Shown: positions 25,323-33,804 of the stretch, in pieces
Layout of the letters: each line of letters opens with the position of its first letter
Numbering within the stretch: the stretch's first letter is position 1
NCBI GenBank assembly: GCA_003155655.1
Contig: PMDS01000020.1
Span: 1-57,365 of the forward strand
Reading direction: 5' to 3'
Origin: Melioribacter sp.
Lineage (GTDB): Bacteria; Bacteroidota; Ignavibacteria; Ignavibacteriales; Melioribacteraceae
Length of the DNA: 57,365 nt
The notes under the pieces: model-generated
Told to the model about the DNA's origin: nothing
The model's database searches: none
What the model saw: only the letters and a program-made list of their open reading frames with translations
Program-made: the position numbers and the translations under genes

Positions 25323-27329
25323 ATGAACAACAGACGGATTTTAATTTTATGTTGGCTATGCTTTAGCATTTTAGTAAACGCGCAGAAAACATTCTGGACT
25401 CCTGTTAATCCTCCGAAGACGGTGTATACTTTATCGGTACAGGTTGACACGATGAATCTTCTTGTTAAAGGGAACGGCAACGCCTCTTTTACAAATACCG
25501 GAACCAGGGATCTTGAGCTGGTTGCAGTCAGTTTTGCTCAAAGCGGCAACAGTTCTATGTCTGTGTATCAGGACAATATTGATTTGAAAATAGTTAACAG
25601 TGCAAGTATAAAAACCGATCGCATTTATATTTTTAAACTGGCGCATCCGGCTGCACCCGGCGAAAAAATAACGCTCAGGTTTGAATTCCACTCAGGATTA
25701 GATTTATATCTTGATAAAAGAGATAACACGATTGCTCTTCAGACACGGTGGTATCCCAAAATCTGGTGGGATAACCTTAATACGCCGGATGATTACATTG
25801 TAAAGCTGACTCTTCCTTCAGATTACACTATTGCTATGACAGGAAGATATGACAAAGACAGCGAGTTATATATCGGAAGAAACCTGAGGCAGCTTACAGT
25901 ATTTCTTGGAAAGGGGTACGGCGCTTTAACAAAGGAAGTTGAAGGTGTAGCAATTAACGTCGTCTATCCTCCCGGCGGAATAAAAGTAGCACAGGCGGCA
26001 TTTGACGTAGCCGTTGAAGCAATTCCTTTTTATAAAAAAATGTACGGATCATTCCCGTTTCCATTTTTCAATATAATCCCTGGCTCTGTAGAACCTTATG
26101 GCGGATATAATTTCGCGCCCGGCATAGCTGTAATTCACGGAATGACAAAGTATGAGAAAAGAACCCCTCTTTTCTGGAAATGGATAACTGCTCATGAAAT
26201 CGGCCACCACTACTGGGGTGAATCGGTTTATGACGGCGATAACCCGCAGTGGATCTGGATAGGACTTGGAATCTATACAGACTGGCAATTTATTCAGAGC
26301 AAAAAAATGAGCAGTGAAATTCACGATGGTTTTATAGTTAACAATTATTTTAACGGGGGTGTAATGAAGAGACAAAATACAGCCCTCGAAATACTGCCCG
26401 AGGAATATGATAGAATCGATTGGGATTACAACAACATCGTGACACACGGTAAAAGTTTTACCGTTATGAGCGCGCTTGAATCGGTTATCGGGCACGAGAC
26501 TATGCTTGCAACGGTGAAGAAATGTTATGAAAAATTTATCTGGAAAAGAATTTCATGGAGGGAATTCAGGAGCATGTGCGAAGAAATGTCGGGGCAAAAT
26601 CTTGCATGGTTTTTTGATGAATGGGTAAGATCAAGCAATTATCTTTCCTTCAATATTGAAAAGACCACTTCGGTAAAGGATAATAACGGTGAATATAATT
26701 CCACTGCGGAATTGAAAAACACAGGCAAAATGAGAATGCCCGTAAAAGTGGCAGCATTTTTCGCCGATGGATCAGTTCAGGAAGCCACCATCAGCCGCGT
26801 TGAAACAAATCCCATTCTTCAATTTAAAAGCGTAGCAAAGCTAGATTCGGTAAAGCTTGACCCTGAACATAGGCTTCCGCCATTAATGGAAAAAGTGCCC
26901 TTAACTAAGGATGATATAAAAAATTCAGTCAATTCTCTTCCGTGGACAAATGTAGGTAAAGAGATAGCTGACCTCTATAATTCTGCAGTCAAATTGAATT
27001 TTTCCGATAGCGAAGGATGGCTGATGATTGGAATACGTATGTATGATTTTGGCGATCTCGAAAAAACAACCGGCTGCATGGATAAGGCAATATCGGTAAT
27101 TGGAAATCCAAAAACATTTCAGGATAGTACTATGCTTATGAGTGCGTATTTCTGGAAAGGGCTAATTATGGACGAATTGGGTAAAAGAACTGAGGCAATA
27201 GGTTTCTACAACAAAGCCCTTGATGTAAGCACTTCTTTTAGGATGAGCTTTTCACAGTTCGGTCTTGTTCTCGACAGGGAAAGCATAAAAAAATACCTAA
27301 AAGAGCCGTACAAAAAGATAATAAAATAA
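25323..27329 (+). CDS. Exported M1 (gluzincin) peptidase-like protein, probably catalytically altered
   Basis: 668 residues: signal peptide (about 1-20), an N-terminal beta domain of the M1 type, a thermolysin-like domain with HEIGH (291-295), and a C-terminal TPR-like helical part (about 545-668). HExxH is intact, but the residue after an 18-residue spacer, normally the third zinc ligand Glu, is Gly314 (WIWIGLGIY in place of WLNEGFATY). The GxMEN substrate motif reads GGYNF (260-264), and the usual Tyr-x-x-x-Gly region reads VTHGKSF. The fold assignment is good; normal aminopeptidase activity is doubtful. It is preceded by a repeat-rich intergenic region. Confidence 0.8.
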   Translation: MNNRRILILCWLCFSILVNAQKTFWTPVNPPKTVYTLSVQVDTMNLLVKGNGNASFTNTGTRDLELVAVSFAQSGNSSMSVYQDNIDLKIVNSASIKTDRIYIFKLAHPAAPGEKITLRFEFHSGLDLYLDKRDNTIALQTRWYPKIWWDNLNTPDDYIVKLTLPSDYTIAMTGRYDKDSELYIGRNLRQLTVFLGKGYGALTKEVEGVAINVVYPPGGIKVAQAAFDVAVEAIPFYKKMYGSFPFPFFNIIPGSVEPYGGYNFAPGIAVIHGMTKYEKRTPLFWKWITAHEIGHHYWGESVYDGDNPQWIWIGLGIYTDWQFIQSKKMSSEIHDGFIVNNYFNGGVMKRQNTALEILPEEYDRIDWDYNNIVTHGKSFTVMSALESVIGHETMLATVKKCYEKFIWKRISWREFRSMCEEMSGQNLAWFFDEWVRSSNYLSFNIEKTTSVKDNNGEYNSTAELKNTGKMRMPVKVAAFFADGSVQEATISRVETNPILQFKSVAKLDSVKLDPEHRLPPLMEKVPLTKDDIKNSVNSLPWTNVGKEIADLYNSAVKLNFSDSEGWLMIGIRMYDFGDLEKTTGCMDKAISVIGNPKTFQDSTMLMSAYFWKGLIMDELGKRTEAIGFYNKALDVSTSFRMSFSQFGLVLDRESIKKYLKEPYKKIIK

Positions 27330-27384
27330 ACAGCAGCTGAAGTAATACACTGCGGCAGGCGAACTTGACGGACATGAAAAAATA

Positions 27385-27696
27385 TTAATAGGAAATTGTA
27401 CGCGCAATATCTTTATTAGTTATTCCGAGAGCTAATAGTGATCTGATGATAAGGTCAATAGAAACTGACGGATCACCCGTTTCAAGTTTAGCTACGCGAG
27501 ATTGACTTGATTTAATTATTTTTGCCAATTCAACCTGTGTTAGTTTTTGTTCTTTGCGCAATTTTCTTAAGCCGGCGCTTAGTTTAATTTTTAATTCAAT
27601 GTATGCGGATTCTTCATCCGATAAGTCGAGAAATTCTTTTGCCGAACCAAAATTCCAGCCTTTATTTTTTAAAATTTTTCTTTTTTGCTTTTTCAT
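27385..27696 (-). CDS. XRE-family HTH protein (orphan antitoxin-like)
   Basis: 103 residues with a helix-turn-helix at about 42-95 (LRKLRKEQKLTQVELAKIIKSSQSRVAKLE). The N-terminal extension with FGSAKEFLDLSDEE is like antitoxins of the HigA/XRE type. No RelE/HigB-type toxin is encoded on either side: downstream is intergenic sequence, and upstream the DNA is a dispersed repeat (27743-27851). It is either a solitary regulator or an antitoxin that has lost its toxin. Confidence in the HTH is high, in the antitoxin role low. Confidence 0.75.
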   Translation of the reverse strand: MKKQKRKILKNKGWNFGSAKEFLDLSDEESAYIELKIKLSAGLRKLRKEQKLTQVELAKIIKSSQSRVAKLETGDPSVSIDLIIRSLLALGITNKDIARTISY

Positions 27697-27742
27697 AATA
27701 ATTAAAGTATGTCAAATCTGATATATATTCAAGAGAATTGTT

Positions 27743-27851
27743 AAGACGTCCCGGCGGGACGTCTCTACTGCAAAATTTTTCCAAGATAGAAGTAAAGACG
27801 ACCGGTCCGGCTTGCCCGGCTCTGACATGGTCGTCTCTTCTGAAAAAGCTT
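27743..27851 (+). repeat. Dispersed GACGTCTCT repeat, copy 2
   Basis: Second copy of the element at 24958-25043. It includes the palindrome ACGTCCCGGCGGGACGT, then CTCTACTGCAAAATTTTTCC, AAGTAAAGACGACC ... GGTCGTCTCT and AAAAAGCTT. Here the second hairpin has a longer GC-rich loop than the 20-bp palindrome of copy 1. It lies between the orphan XRE gene and the GH92 gene, which are divergent. Confidence 0.75.
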
Positions 27852-27943
27852 GTGCTACGTTTCTCCGCATCAAATCCCCCTATTAAATTATTCAAGAAAC
27901 TTAGCTAATTTTAGTTATCATAATTTCTCATAGAGGAAATTCA

Positions 27944-30277
27944 ATGTATAAAAGAACGCTGATTTTCTTGCTGATCATTTCTTTAAATCTCTTTGCGCAG
28001 AAAACAAATAAAACTCCTTATGATTATGTTGACCCATTAATTGGCACTGATGATATGGGGCATACATTTCCCGGGGCGGCAGTTCCTTTTGGGCTGGTAC
28101 AGCTAAGTCCCGAAACAGATACGGCGTTTTATAGTTATGGAAAAGGTTACAATCCCGATGTATATAAATATTGCGCGGGGTACCAGTATGCAGATAAAAC
28201 AATAGTTGGATTTTCGCATACACATTTCAACGGAACGGGTCATTCAGATCTTGGGGATTTTCTGATAATGCCTACAGTTGGTGTTTTAAAACTTAATCCG
28301 GGAACAAAGGACAAACCAAACAGCGGGTACAGATCAGGTTTTTCGCACAGCACAGAAAAAGCAAAACCCGGCTATTATGCAGTTAAATTAGATGACTATA
28401 ATATAGATGTAGAATTAACAGCCACGACCCATGCCGGATTTCATAAATATAAATTTCCAAAATCCAAAGACGCGCATGTAATATTGGATATGACCAGCGG
28501 GATTTATAATTATGACGGAAAAGTTGTCTGGTCTTATGCCCGTGTTGAAAACAAAACCCTGGTTACCGGCTACAGGCAAACGAACGGCTGGGCCAGAACG
28601 CGTTATGTTTATTTTGCAATGGAATTTTCAAAACCGTTTAAGTCATTTGGTTTAAGGAATGATGAACAATTACTTTACAGGGGATTCTGGAGAAAATTTA
28701 ACGAGAATGAAAATTTTCCTGAACGCGCCGGGCACAAGGTTAAATGCTATTTCAATTTTGATACCGAAGAAGGGGAAGCAATCCTGGTTAAAGTTGCATT
28801 GTCGGGAGTGAGCACTAAGAATGCAATAAAGAATTTAAAAAACGAGATACCCGGCTGGAACTTTGAAAATATTAAAGAACAGGCAAAAGAAAAGTGGAAT
28901 AAAGAACTTTCGAAAATAACTATTGAAGCAAGCGAAGAAAGGAAAGTTAATTTTTATACATCAATGTACCACGCGTTTTTAAGTCCGGTAACTTTCTCCG
29001 ATGTTAACGGTGAATACCGGGGGCTTGATCAGAATATTTACAAATCAAACAAGTTTACCGATTATACAATTTATTCCGTATGGGATACATACCGCGCATT
29101 ACATCCTTTGTACACAATTATAGAGCAGAAAAGAACAAGCGATATTGTAAATTCTTTTATTGCTCATTATGAACAAAGCGCAGAAAAAATGCTGCCGGTA
29201 TGGTCACACTGGGCAAACGAAAACTGGTGTATGATCGGTTACCATGCAGTGTCTGTAATTGCAGACGCGTATTTAAAAGGAATCCGCGGGTTTGATATTA
29301 AGAAAGCATTTGAAGCCTGCGTTGCCAGCGCCAATTATGAACCCTATGACGGCATAGGCGTCTATAAAAAATATAATTATGTGCCGGAAGATTTGAACTC
29401 AAATTCAGCATCAAAGACGCTTGAATATGCTTATGATGATTGGACAATTTATAAGTTGGCAAATGCATTGGGCAATAAGAAAGCCGCCGATGAATTTTAT
29501 AAAAGGGCTAATAATTTTAAAAATATTTTTGATAAGGGAACACATTTTTTCAGAGCTAAAAATTCGGACGGTTCATGGAAAACTCCTTTTGATCCGCTAA
29601 GCGTGGTAGACCAGGGTTACATTGAGGGCAATGCGTGGAATTATTCTCTTTATGTTCCACACGATATAAAAGGATTTATAAACCTTCTTGGCGGAAACGA
29701 TAAATTAATTACATGGCTGGATTCGTTATTCACTTTTGAACTTCCTGAAAAGTATTTTAAAGAAAGTGAAGATGTAACAAAAGCCGGCATGATAGGTTGT
29801 TATGATCAGGGAAATGAACCGTCGCACCATGTTCCCTACATGTATTGTTTTGCCGGCGCCCCGTGGAAAACCCAGGAAAGAATCCACCAGATTATTAACA
29901 CAATGTATAAGCCGGGACCAAATGGTCTTTGCGGGAATGATGACTGCGGGCAGATGTCCGCCTGGTACATATTCAGCGTACTTGGGTTTTATCCGGTAGC
30001 GCCCGGAAGTAATCAATATGTAATTGGAAGTCCTTGTGTTGATAAGGCGGTTATCAATCTGGAGAACGGGAAAAAATTTAAAATGACCGCAGAAAATCTT
30101 TCAGAGAAAAATATTTATATAAAAGAAGTTTTACTGAATGGAAAGAAAATAGACCGTTGCTATATCAATCATCCGGAAATAATTTCCGGAGGAGAAATTA
30201 AATTTATAATGTCTCCGTTACCTAATAAAAGCTGGGCGGTTGGTAATAATTCTGTACCATATTCGATGACGAAATGA
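27944..30277 (+). CDS. Exported GH92 family alpha-mannosidase
   Basis: 777 residues, signal peptide about 1-18. Calcium-dependent inverting alpha-mannosidase family that trims alpha-linked mannose from glycans. Family hallmarks are visible in order: DYVDPLIGTDDMGHTFPGAAVPFG, GFSHTHFNGTGHSDLGDF, SVWDTYRALHPLYTII, GNEPSHHVPYMY with the catalytic-region acidic residues, and NDDCGQMSAWYIFSVLGFYP. At about 775 residues it is full length. Exo-alpha-1,2-mannosidase is the commonest activity of the family; linkage cannot be read here. No other glycan-degrading gene adjoins it, so this is not a full polysaccharide utilisation locus. Confidence 0.93.
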   Translation: MYKRTLIFLLIISLNLFAQKTNKTPYDYVDPLIGTDDMGHTFPGAAVPFGLVQLSPETDTAFYSYGKGYNPDVYKYCAGYQYADKTIVGFSHTHFNGTGHSDLGDFLIMPTVGVLKLNPGTKDKPNSGYRSGFSHSTEKAKPGYYAVKLDDYNIDVELTATTHAGFHKYKFPKSKDAHVILDMTSGIYNYDGKVVWSYARVENKTLVTGYRQTNGWARTRYVYFAMEFSKPFKSFGLRNDEQLLYRGFWRKFNENENFPERAGHKVKCYFNFDTEEGEAILVKVALSGVSTKNAIKNLKNEIPGWNFENIKEQAKEKWNKELSKITIEASEERKVNFYTSMYHAFLSPVTFSDVNGEYRGLDQNIYKSNKFTDYTIYSVWDTYRALHPLYTIIEQKRTSDIVNSFIAHYEQSAEKMLPVWSHWANENWCMIGYHAVSVIADAYLKGIRGFDIKKAFEACVASANYEPYDGIGVYKKYNYVPEDLNSNSASKTLEYAYDDWTIYKLANALGNKKAADEFYKRANNFKNIFDKGTHFFRAKNSDGSWKTPFDPLSVVDQGYIEGNAWNYSLYVPHDIKGFINLLGGNDKLITWLDSLFTFELPEKYFKESEDVTKAGMIGCYDQGNEPSHHVPYMYCFAGAPWKTQERIHQIINTMYKPGPNGLCGNDDCGQMSAWYIFSVLGFYPVAPGSNQYVIGSPCVDKAVINLENGKKFKMTAENLSEKNIYIKEVLLNGKKIDRCYINHPEIISGGEIKFIMSPLPNKSWAVGNNSVPYSMTK

Positions 30278-30456
30278 AAGCGTGAGACGCAAGACGTGAA
30301 ATTGAAAATGGAATTGGTTAAATTAAAAAGGAAGTAAAAACAAAATTAAGTCAGAGTAACTAAAAGTTAAACGTTTAAATAAAGGGAAGAAATAAATGTC
30401 AATTAATGAAGATGGATTTTTATAAAATATTTTTGTTACACTAGTAAGGTAATAAA

Positions 30457-33400
30457 ATGAAAAAGATAATTTCATCACCCGCTTGCATTCTTAATACTTT
30501 CCATTGTTATATAATAATTTATTCACTATTATTTTTGTTCTCTTCCACAATCATTAAATCTCAATGGGTACAAACTAATGGTCCAATGGGAGGAAACATT
30601 TGGTCTCTCGCTTTGCAGGGCACTAATCTATTTGCTGGAACTGTTGGCGGCGGTATATACCTTTCGTCTAATACCGGTCAAAATTGGGCTCCTATCAATA
30701 ATGGTTTAAGTGAACTATATATTCATTCTTTAGTTGTAAAAGGAGCAAGAATCTTTGCCGGTACATGGGGTAGTGGTATTTATTGTTCTGATGATAATGG
30801 GATAAGCTGGACTACAAAAAATACTGGATTGAATAATTATAATATTTATTGTCTTCTTGTTAGCGGAGAAAACATATTTGCAGGTTCATATGGGGCAGGT
30901 GTTTTTCTCAGTACTGATAATGGTGAAAGTTGGAAACCTGTAAATAATGGTTTAACAAATCTTACTATACAGGCACTAGCTTCTAAAGGATCAAATTTAT
31001 TTGCCGGTACATATAATGGATTGTTTATTTCAAGTGACAATGGAACAAGTTGGACACCTATAAATAATGGATTGGTTAACAAAGGTGTTTATGCTTTAGC
31101 AGTATCCGGACAAACAATTTTCGCCGGAACCGGGGAGGATAGTGGAGGTGGTTTATATTATTCAAACGACGACGGTGCTAACTGGAAATTGGTTGAAGGG
31201 GGAGAAAAATATCCAGGTGTTTGGTCACTAACAGTCAGTGGTTCAAATGTTTTTGTTGGGATGTTCTACGGATATGGAGGTGTTTTATTATGCAGTAATA
31301 ATAATGGAAAATGGACAATTAAAAATACTAGTTTTAATGATAGTGCTATTTGGTCTCTTGTATCTGATAATTCAAAAGTATTTGCCGGAACAAGTATCGG
31401 AGTATTTCTTTCTTCTGATAATGGCGCTACTTGGATACCCATCAATAATGGTATAAAAGGAGTGCCGGTTTCTTCTATTTATTCAAATGGGAAAGATGTT
31501 TTCGCGGGGACGAACTCTGGGGTTTTTGTTTCGACGGATTCTGGTTACAATTGGTCACAAAGTACTAATTTATTAAATCGAAGAGCGGTATCATCATTAA
31601 TTGGAGAAGGTAATTTTTTATTTGCTGGATTAACTGATGATAGTCAAGGAGCTTTTGATATTATTAAAAGTGGCGGAGTATTTTTATCAACTGATAAAGG
31701 ATTTACATGGAATTCTATTACGAATAATTTACCAGCTACAAATGTATTGGCACTTGCTACAGTGGGAACAAATATTTATGCTGGTACAGATTTTTATTAT
31801 GATAAAAATTGGAATCAAATAAATGATATTTTATTCCACACTTCTGATAATGGGCAAAATTGGCAGGCTATGTGTAATGGTATAAAAGGTGACCTGGTTT
31901 ACAGATTGGCAACAAGTGGTACAAATTTATTTGCGGGTACATGGAATGGGTTATATAAATCAACTAATTATGGACTTAATTGGCAGCGTATAGATAATCA
32001 TTTTAGAGATACTGTTATTCTATCTATAACTTCAAATAACAATTATGTGTTTGTTAGTTCAGGGTCAGGTTTAATTTACAGGTGCAATAAAGATAGTATC
32101 AATTGGAAATTATCAAATATTGGGATTCCTAATAATTCAGTATTTTCATTAGCGGCTTTCGGTGACAATATCTTTGCCGGAATGCGATATGGGCTTGGTG
32201 AAGGTTCTGGAGGTTTATATGTGTCTCCTGATAATGGTATAACCTGGAAAAATGTTGGAATGGAAGGCGTTACAATAAATGCGATATCTATTGATTCTAA
32301 TTATGTATATGTTGGTACAGATGGAATGTCAATTTGGCGGCGCCCTCTTTCAGAATTGACTTATTATAGTGTTGCAACTTCTTCTAATCCGGTTAATGGC
32401 GGAAACACTGTTGGAGCAGGGTTCTACATAAAAAATTCTCAAGTTACTGTAACAGCAACAACTAATGTTGGATACTCTTTCGTTAATTGGACAGAAAATG
32501 GTGCAGTAGTATCAACGAATAAAAGTTTTTCTTTTTCTATTAATGCTAACCGGACGCTAATAGCAAACTTCACACAGTATCAAGTAAAAGTACTTTTGTA
32601 CGATGATTTTAATGATCTTAATAACTGGAATCTTCAGGGAAATCCATCTCCAAGATTAATAAGCAGTATTTTCAATAGAAATGGAATTTTTGATAATAAT
32701 GGTGGTGAAAATGGTAGTTTTGCTACCTCAAAGCTTTCATTTGATGTATCTCGCGGGTTTATTCTTGAGTCTGATGTTTATTTGGATTTCAGTAATCCGG
32801 CAGGTTGTTGGGCTGGGGCAAGTATTAGCATGGGAATACAAAATTTCAAATCAGGGGAAGATATTTACTTTGCTCTTGAAGCTTTTGGCAATACATGTAC
32901 AGGTTCGCAAGGATATTCGTACACACTTTCAGAAATTCATTATCTATATATGGATAATAATATACGCAACTCTTATTGGATTAACAATTTTGCTGATCAA
33001 TATTCTAATGGGTGGCATACTTTACGAATTGAAGTTAATAATTTAGGCTATCCTAAGTTTTATATTGATAAAGATTCAATATACTCCTATAATAAATCAA
33101 TTCCTCAATCAATACTTTCTCAGAAAATGAACATTTGGTTAGGAGATCATTCCTCGGGTATTGCCGGTAAAGCTTATCATGATTGGATAAGACTATCAGA
33201 ACCAATTACAACAAATATTGTAAATCAAAATAAAGAAATGCCGAAATATTTTTCCTTAGAACAAAATTATCCTAATCCATTTAATCCTGTAACCACAATA
33301 GATTATTCTATTCCTCAAACAAGTTTTGTTAGTATAAAAATATATGACATGTTAGGTATGGAAATAATTACGTTAGTAAATGAAGAAAAATCAGCTGGAA

Positions 33401-33507
33401 ATTATAAAGTAAAATTTAATGCTGGAAAATTTTCAAGTGGACTTTATTTGTGCAGACTGCAAGCAGGTAATTTTTCAGAAACGAAAAAGTTAATTCTTCT
33501 TAAATAA
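30457..33507 (+). CDS. Large secreted beta-propeller protein with T9SS sorting domain
   Basis: 1016 residues. After a hydrophobic export signal (about 1-36) come about 13 complete repeats of 40-55 residues, pattern (L/I/V)FAGT-x-x-G-(L/V)(Y/F)xSxDNG-x-xW, of the BNR/sortilin or YCF48 type, ending with a partial one at VYVGTDGMSIW; two stacked propellers are plausible. Next is an InlB B-repeat-like domain (about 635-705, GYSFVNWTENG ... NRTLIANF), a concanavalin-like region (about 715-910), and the Type IX sorting domain (about 930-1016, NYPNPFNP ... TKKLILLK). An adhesive or glycan-binding surface role is inference. Confidence 0.85.
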   Translation: MKKIISSPACILNTFHCYIIIYSLLFLFSSTIIKSQWVQTNGPMGGNIWSLALQGTNLFAGTVGGGIYLSSNTGQNWAPINNGLSELYIHSLVVKGARIFAGTWGSGIYCSDDNGISWTTKNTGLNNYNIYCLLVSGENIFAGSYGAGVFLSTDNGESWKPVNNGLTNLTIQALASKGSNLFAGTYNGLFISSDNGTSWTPINNGLVNKGVYALAVSGQTIFAGTGEDSGGGLYYSNDDGANWKLVEGGEKYPGVWSLTVSGSNVFVGMFYGYGGVLLCSNNNGKWTIKNTSFNDSAIWSLVSDNSKVFAGTSIGVFLSSDNGATWIPINNGIKGVPVSSIYSNGKDVFAGTNSGVFVSTDSGYNWSQSTNLLNRRAVSSLIGEGNFLFAGLTDDSQGAFDIIKSGGVFLSTDKGFTWNSITNNLPATNVLALATVGTNIYAGTDFYYDKNWNQINDILFHTSDNGQNWQAMCNGIKGDLVYRLATSGTNLFAGTWNGLYKSTNYGLNWQRIDNHFRDTVILSITSNNNYVFVSSGSGLIYRCNKDSINWKLSNIGIPNNSVFSLAAFGDNIFAGMRYGLGEGSGGLYVSPDNGITWKNVGMEGVTINAISIDSNYVYVGTDGMSIWRRPLSELTYYSVATSSNPVNGGNTVGAGFYIKNSQVTVTATTNVGYSFVNWTENGAVVSTNKSFSFSINANRTLIANFTQYQVKVLLYDDFNDLNNWNLQGNPSPRLISSIFNRNGIFDNNGGENGSFATSKLSFDVSRGFILESDVYLDFSNPAGCWAGASISMGIQNFKSGEDIYFALEAFGNTCTGSQGYSYTLSEIHYLYMDNNIRNSYWINNFADQYSNGWHTLRIEVNNLGYPKFYIDKDSIYSYNKSIPQSILSQKMNIWLGDHSSGIAGKAYHDWIRLSEPITTNIVNQNKEMPKYFSLEQNYPNPFNPVTTIDYSIPQTSFVSIKIYDMLGMEIITLVNEEKSAGNYKVKFNAGKFSSGLYLCRLQAGNFSETKKLILLK

Positions 33508-33804
33508 TGCCTAAATGAATTCTCAAACCGCCTACTTTTTTAATTGATTCTTAGCTTTGTTTGGTTGATCAAGGATCACTTCATAACTAAAAAAAATAAT
33601 TCTACTCGAACAAAATAGTATTGTAAAATAAATGTAAAACCTGCCAACAAGCATCTCTTCGGTGAAGTTTGAAAAGAATAAATTACTATTTTTAAGCGCA
33701 GAAGGAAGTAAACCAAGCGCTTACTAATATTACATAACCCGCCCGCTTATTTCCTCATTGTTCATGCTGTAATCGTATTACACAATTATTTATTTGGAAG
33801 AAAA
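33508..33804. other. Intergenic region before the 601-residue gene
   Basis: 297 bases without a gene. One hairpin-capable sequence, AAGCGC (33694-33699) with GCGCTT (33717-33722), has a 17-base loop and no T-run, so it is not a convincing terminator. Nothing else stands out. Confidence 0.45.

Noticed and set aside
27662-27895. 77-residue open frame upstream of the XRE gene that could have been its toxin
   Set aside because: Most of it translates the dispersed repeat at 27743-27851, and it has none of the RelE/HigB core residues.
30600-32350. Regularly spaced repeats that could suggest a CRISPR array
   Set aside because: They are degenerate codon-level repeats of 120 bases or more in an open reading frame coding a propeller; there are no short identical direct repeats with unique spacers.
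33694-33722. AAGCGC...GCGCTT hairpin as terminator of the T9SS propeller gene
   Set aside because: A 17-base loop, six-pair stem and no T-run make termination unlikely.
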